DNA from: Lepidostoma basale
Taxonomy: Eukaryota > Arthropoda > Insecta > Trichoptera > Lepidostomatidae
NCBI GenBank assembly: GCA_022606425.2
Contig: JAHDVF020000734.1
Coordinates: forward strand, 992,001-1,056,000
Length of the DNA: 64,000 nt
Direction of reading: 5' to 3'
Each line of letters begins with the position of its first letter. The stretch's first letter is position 1. Shown here piece after piece: positions 60,822 to 64,000 of the stretch. A model generated the notes under the pieces. That model did not search any database, was not told the origin of the DNA, and worked only from the letters and a program-made list of their open reading frames with translations. Both the position numbers and the translations under genes were made by a program.

Positions 60822-62100
60822 CTAGCTGACCCGGCAACGCTTCGCTATTGCTATATTAGAGTATATAAATACACCCAATATATATTAAAGAAATACAATG
60901 AAAGTTCAATATCAATTATTTTATTGGATAAAATGACATGTGTATAGGTGCAAGAATGTGTGTATCCTAATTCAGTTCATATCTTTAAAACATTTGTTTA
61001 ATCCAAGCAAACTTGCTGTGAACTTGAATAATACTAATGTGAATTGAACAATTGAAGGCTGGGCATTACCAAGGTGGCAAGTCTGAAATGAGTTTTTGAT
61101 GCCAATTGGTCTTAAACATAGCTGTGCAAAAGCGCGTTATGATTTAATAATATAGTGTAGTTCAAACGTTACCCTAAAGATGCCACCCAAAAAAAAGTTT
61201 ATATACTCGTATATATCTTTTTCAGCTTTATGTTTAAACCATTAAACGTCCAGTCTTAATTTTTTTCCTAAATATTTTAAGTGAAATTAAAAAAACAAAT
61301 AAATATACTATATCACATTTGCATAAAACATTCATACATATACAATTCATATCCGTTCACTCCTGGGCGTAGGCCTCCTCCATCTGCTTCAATGTCTGTC
61401 GATCCTGGGCAACACGCATCCAATGTCGTCCCTCCATCGAAGTTGAGGACGTCCTGGGTTTCGGGTTGCACTTCATCTACGCATATATCGAGGTGTGGGA
61501 TCCATCCTCTGCACACGCGCATTCCATTATCTTCTGGGTTGTCTGCCTCATCTCATGACATCTTTCAGCTTGCAGATTTCACCGTTTCATGTTACATAGA
61601 AATAAAAGGAAAAATATTAAATTAATATAGTGTAGTTCAAATGTTACCCTAAAGATGCCACCCAAAAAAAAGTTAATATATATCTTTTTCAGCTTAATGT
61701 TTAAACCATTAAACGTCCAGTTTTAATTTTTTTCCTTAATATTTTAAGTGAAATTAAAAAAAACAAATAAATATACTATATCACATTTGCATGAAACATT
61801 CATACATATACCATTCAAGGTCATAATAATGCTCTTAGAAATACAATGTTTAGAGAAACAAAACTCTTGATTTTGATGTCCATTAGATGAAGCTAATAAT
61901 GCACATTCACTTAACCAATGACGAAATTTGTAAATTTGTGTGATGTCTGGAAATATACATTGAATCAATTCTCCTTTGGAGTGTGATTCTACAGAAATCA
62001 GTTGATAATTTAAAGCATTCATTCCATACAATGAACTTTCATTGTTGCAGAATTTTACCCATTCCAGAAATATTTAAAATGTTGCATGTAGGTGTTTCAA
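60822..62100 (-). mobile_element. Helitron-like remnant with helicase fragment
   Basis: On the minus strand a helicase-like reading at 62031-61744 (CIFPDITQIYKFRHWLSECA, then LLASSN) resembles the PIF1-type helicase of Helitrons (FP..QIYK..WLSERAILAPTN pattern, from memory). The same strand ends in gggtcagctag followed by T at 60822, with an imperfect hairpin before it. Inside are a duplicated 195-bp block (61147-61344 and 61626-61819) and a LINE piece. Assignment is inferred from two weak signals in the right order. Confidence 0.5.
61345..61530 (-). mobile_element. LINE family G terminal fragment (copy 1)
   Basis: Antisense of tccgttcactcctgggcgta and tccatcgaagttgaggacgt. In the minus frame it reads TSMEGRHWMRVAQDRQTLK, then QMEEAYAQE before a stop, a polymerase C-terminus. 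A second copy lies at 62125-62275. Confidence 0.65.
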
Positions 62101-62124
62101 TGTTTTGTATCATCATCATCATGA

Positions 62125-62275
62125 GCCTATATCCGTTCACTCCTGGGCGTAGGCCTCCTCCATCTGATTCAATGTCTGTCGATCCTGGGCAAAACGCATC
62201 CAATGTCGTCCCTCCATCGAAGTTGAGGACGTCCTGGGTTTCGGGTTGCAGTTCATCTATCATCAGGGCTGCGAG
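62125..62275 (-). mobile_element. LINE family G terminal fragment (copy 2)
   Basis: Nearly identical to the piece at 61345-61530 over about 130 bp (shared catccaatgtcgtccctcca), with different flanks. Confidence 0.65.
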
Positions 62276-62279
62276 CGGC

Positions 62280-63385
62280 ATGCCATTTTAGCGCTGCCAC
62301 TCTTCCGATGATGTCCGACACTCCTGTTCTGCCTCTAATAGTGGAATTAAACCAATTAATCCAACCTGTACATACCATTTCAAAATTAGTTCATAAATAT
62401 AACAATCTGTCTTGCACATGTCGAGGTGTGGGATCCATCCATGCCAGTCTTGCGTTGTGTGCCCCATCTCACGACATCTTCCACCTTGGAGATATCGTGG
62501 ATAGCCGTGTTCCTCACCCTATCTCAAATAGTCTTTCCTGGTATCATCCTTAGCGTCGGCATCTCTGCAAAAATCAAATAATTATATTAAAATGAGCAGT
62601 ATATTAAAAAAAAAAGCACTCGATCATTGTAAGATTGGCGTGGGAACATCAGACCATTTGGAAATGTTATATTACTGGATTTTTCCAACTGAGGCAGCTA
62701 ATGCTGTATGTAAGGATATGTTTACCTATCACAGCATAACAGAGAAAAACTAAAACAGCTGAAGTAAATCGTCTAATCCAAAAGATATAGGTTATCGCCC
62801 TGCCAGAACAATTTTACATTACATTATTAAAATAGATTATACCAATTCATAGAATTGTTACTTAGAATTTAACGTTTTTCCATGTAGAGTCATAACATAA
62901 CCTAAAATAATACGTAAGTAAAACGATATGTAATATCATTTCTATTCGATATAATTTAGAACTAAAACTTTGAAATATGTAATGCGGAAATATAATCTGT
63001 ATTCATTTCAACGGCAAAATAGAATAAACTGAAGATATATATGAATTAGAAATATAAATATTTTACTTACGAAACTGTAACACGCAATTCAAATTTGACA
63101 TTTCAGAGATAGGGATGGGCAATCCGCTCACGAGTCGACTCAAAGATTCGAATCTTTTTGGTGAGCGGGTGAGCGATGATCCATAAAAAAAAGAGCGGCA
63201 GCTCAATGATCCGCTAGGTCAGGGGGGTCGGCAAAATTATTAGCCAAAGAGCCAAATGCGTACTTTACAACGATTTAAAAAAAAATTGAGAGCCAAATAT
63301 GTTTATTGATTTAGATAACCTTTATTATAATTTTTGCTCTTCATTCAATTACGGGTACACTGAATAAAACATTATTTCATACTTC
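62280..63385. other. Intergenic, no gene recognised
   Basis: A 53-codon plus frame starting at 62592 has no known domain. Two purine-rich stretches (63110-63300) contain gagccaaa and gagcgg repeats of unknown meaning. Confidence 0.4.
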
Positions 63386-63389
63386 TTCC

Positions 63390-63725
63390 TGTGATGAAGG
63401 CGACCAGCCTTCTCTCCATCTCTTTGGTGGTCATCCTGGTGGTCGACGGCCCTCTGGAGTCTCTTGTATCACGATATTAGGAATTCTTGCTGGATCCATT
63501 CTCTCGATGTCTCTGCCTACTCCATCTCACTATGTCTTCAATGTTGCAGGATTTGCGAATTTATTCGTTGGGTATCCTATCTCTAACGGTTCTCCCCACA
63601 ATAGGTCGCAGTCTGGTTCTGACAGTGTCTGTTCTTGCTTTGATTCCGTATGTTATTATGGACCTGATGCATGTTTGTTTGTTGTTATTCTTAATTTTAG
63701 GCACAATTCCATGTTCTCATCAATA
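63390..63725 (-). mobile_element. Probable LINE fragment, unassigned family
   Basis: The words ttctctccatctctttggtg, ggtcgacggccctctggagt and gttgcaggatttgcgaattt read antisense as charged, Arg-rich polymerase-tail-like sequence (STTRMTTKEMERRLVAF). The assignment is by style only. Confidence 0.4.
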
Positions 63726-64000
63726 AGACGACTTCGTAGTTTACTCTTGTTAAAATTCATGCTTGAATAAAATTGTCCGCATGAATATGTAGAAGCGAAA
63801 AGCGAAAGATCAGCAAGAGTCAGTAATACTATTTCAGGCGTTGAAGATGATGACTAAAAATCTTTGAATTGGCGATGATGATTAAGAGTTTTAGCTAAAC
63901 CGGAATTGATAATCGTAATCACCTATTCCATAACCTTACAAATTTCTTCTGGAAATGTCTGCGGACAGAGCGTTCTTGATGAATGATGCGATGGTAAGCA

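Overview
The window is animal nuclear DNA, most likely from an insect of the order Lepidoptera. It is AT-rich with long intergenic spaces. Its genes have GT-AG introns and are separated by many decayed transposable elements: non-LTR retrotransposon tails, tRNA-derived SINEs, mariner, Helitron-like pieces and many short foldback elements. The order-level call is an inference from gene form and repeat style, since no species-diagnostic sequence was compared.

Three protein-coding genes can be read with confidence. LYRM9 (+, 19.5-21.6 kb) encodes a short LYR-motif protein in three exons. RpL23A (-, 27.1-30.3 kb) encodes ribosomal protein uL23 in five exons; the conserved ribosomal domain is preceded by a histone-H1-like Lys/Ala/Pro-rich extension of about 200 residues. 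A Rab34/Rab36-type small GTPase (+, 30.7-34.9 kb) has six exons and starts only 414 bp from the RpL23A start codon in a head-to-head arrangement, so the two probably share a promoter region. All exon phases in the three models close without gaps. The three gene products act in different processes (mitochondrial LYR adaptor, translation, membrane traffic) and nothing suggests a joint pathway.

Layout: 0-19.5 kb is intergenic with LINE tails, SINEs, foldback elements and two weak candidate 5' exons (12.1 and 14.2 kb). 19.5-35.1 kb is the gene island, with transposon pieces in its introns. 35.1-64 kb has no recognisable protein gene. It holds several non-autonomous DNA transposons with clear target-site duplications, a near-perfect 258-bp hairpin (46.9 kb), candidate noncoding first exons with good GTGAGT-type donors (36.8, 45.5 and 58.2 kb), minisatellites, a Helitron-like remnant (60.8-62.1 kb) and LINE debris.

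The best leads are the intact non-autonomous elements (target duplications TAA, TTA, TTA, ACAATAGG and TTACAA), the long hairpin, a LINE insertion mapped to the base inside an older repeat, an over-represented word TACTCGTA/TACGAGTA, and the unusual RpL23A extension.
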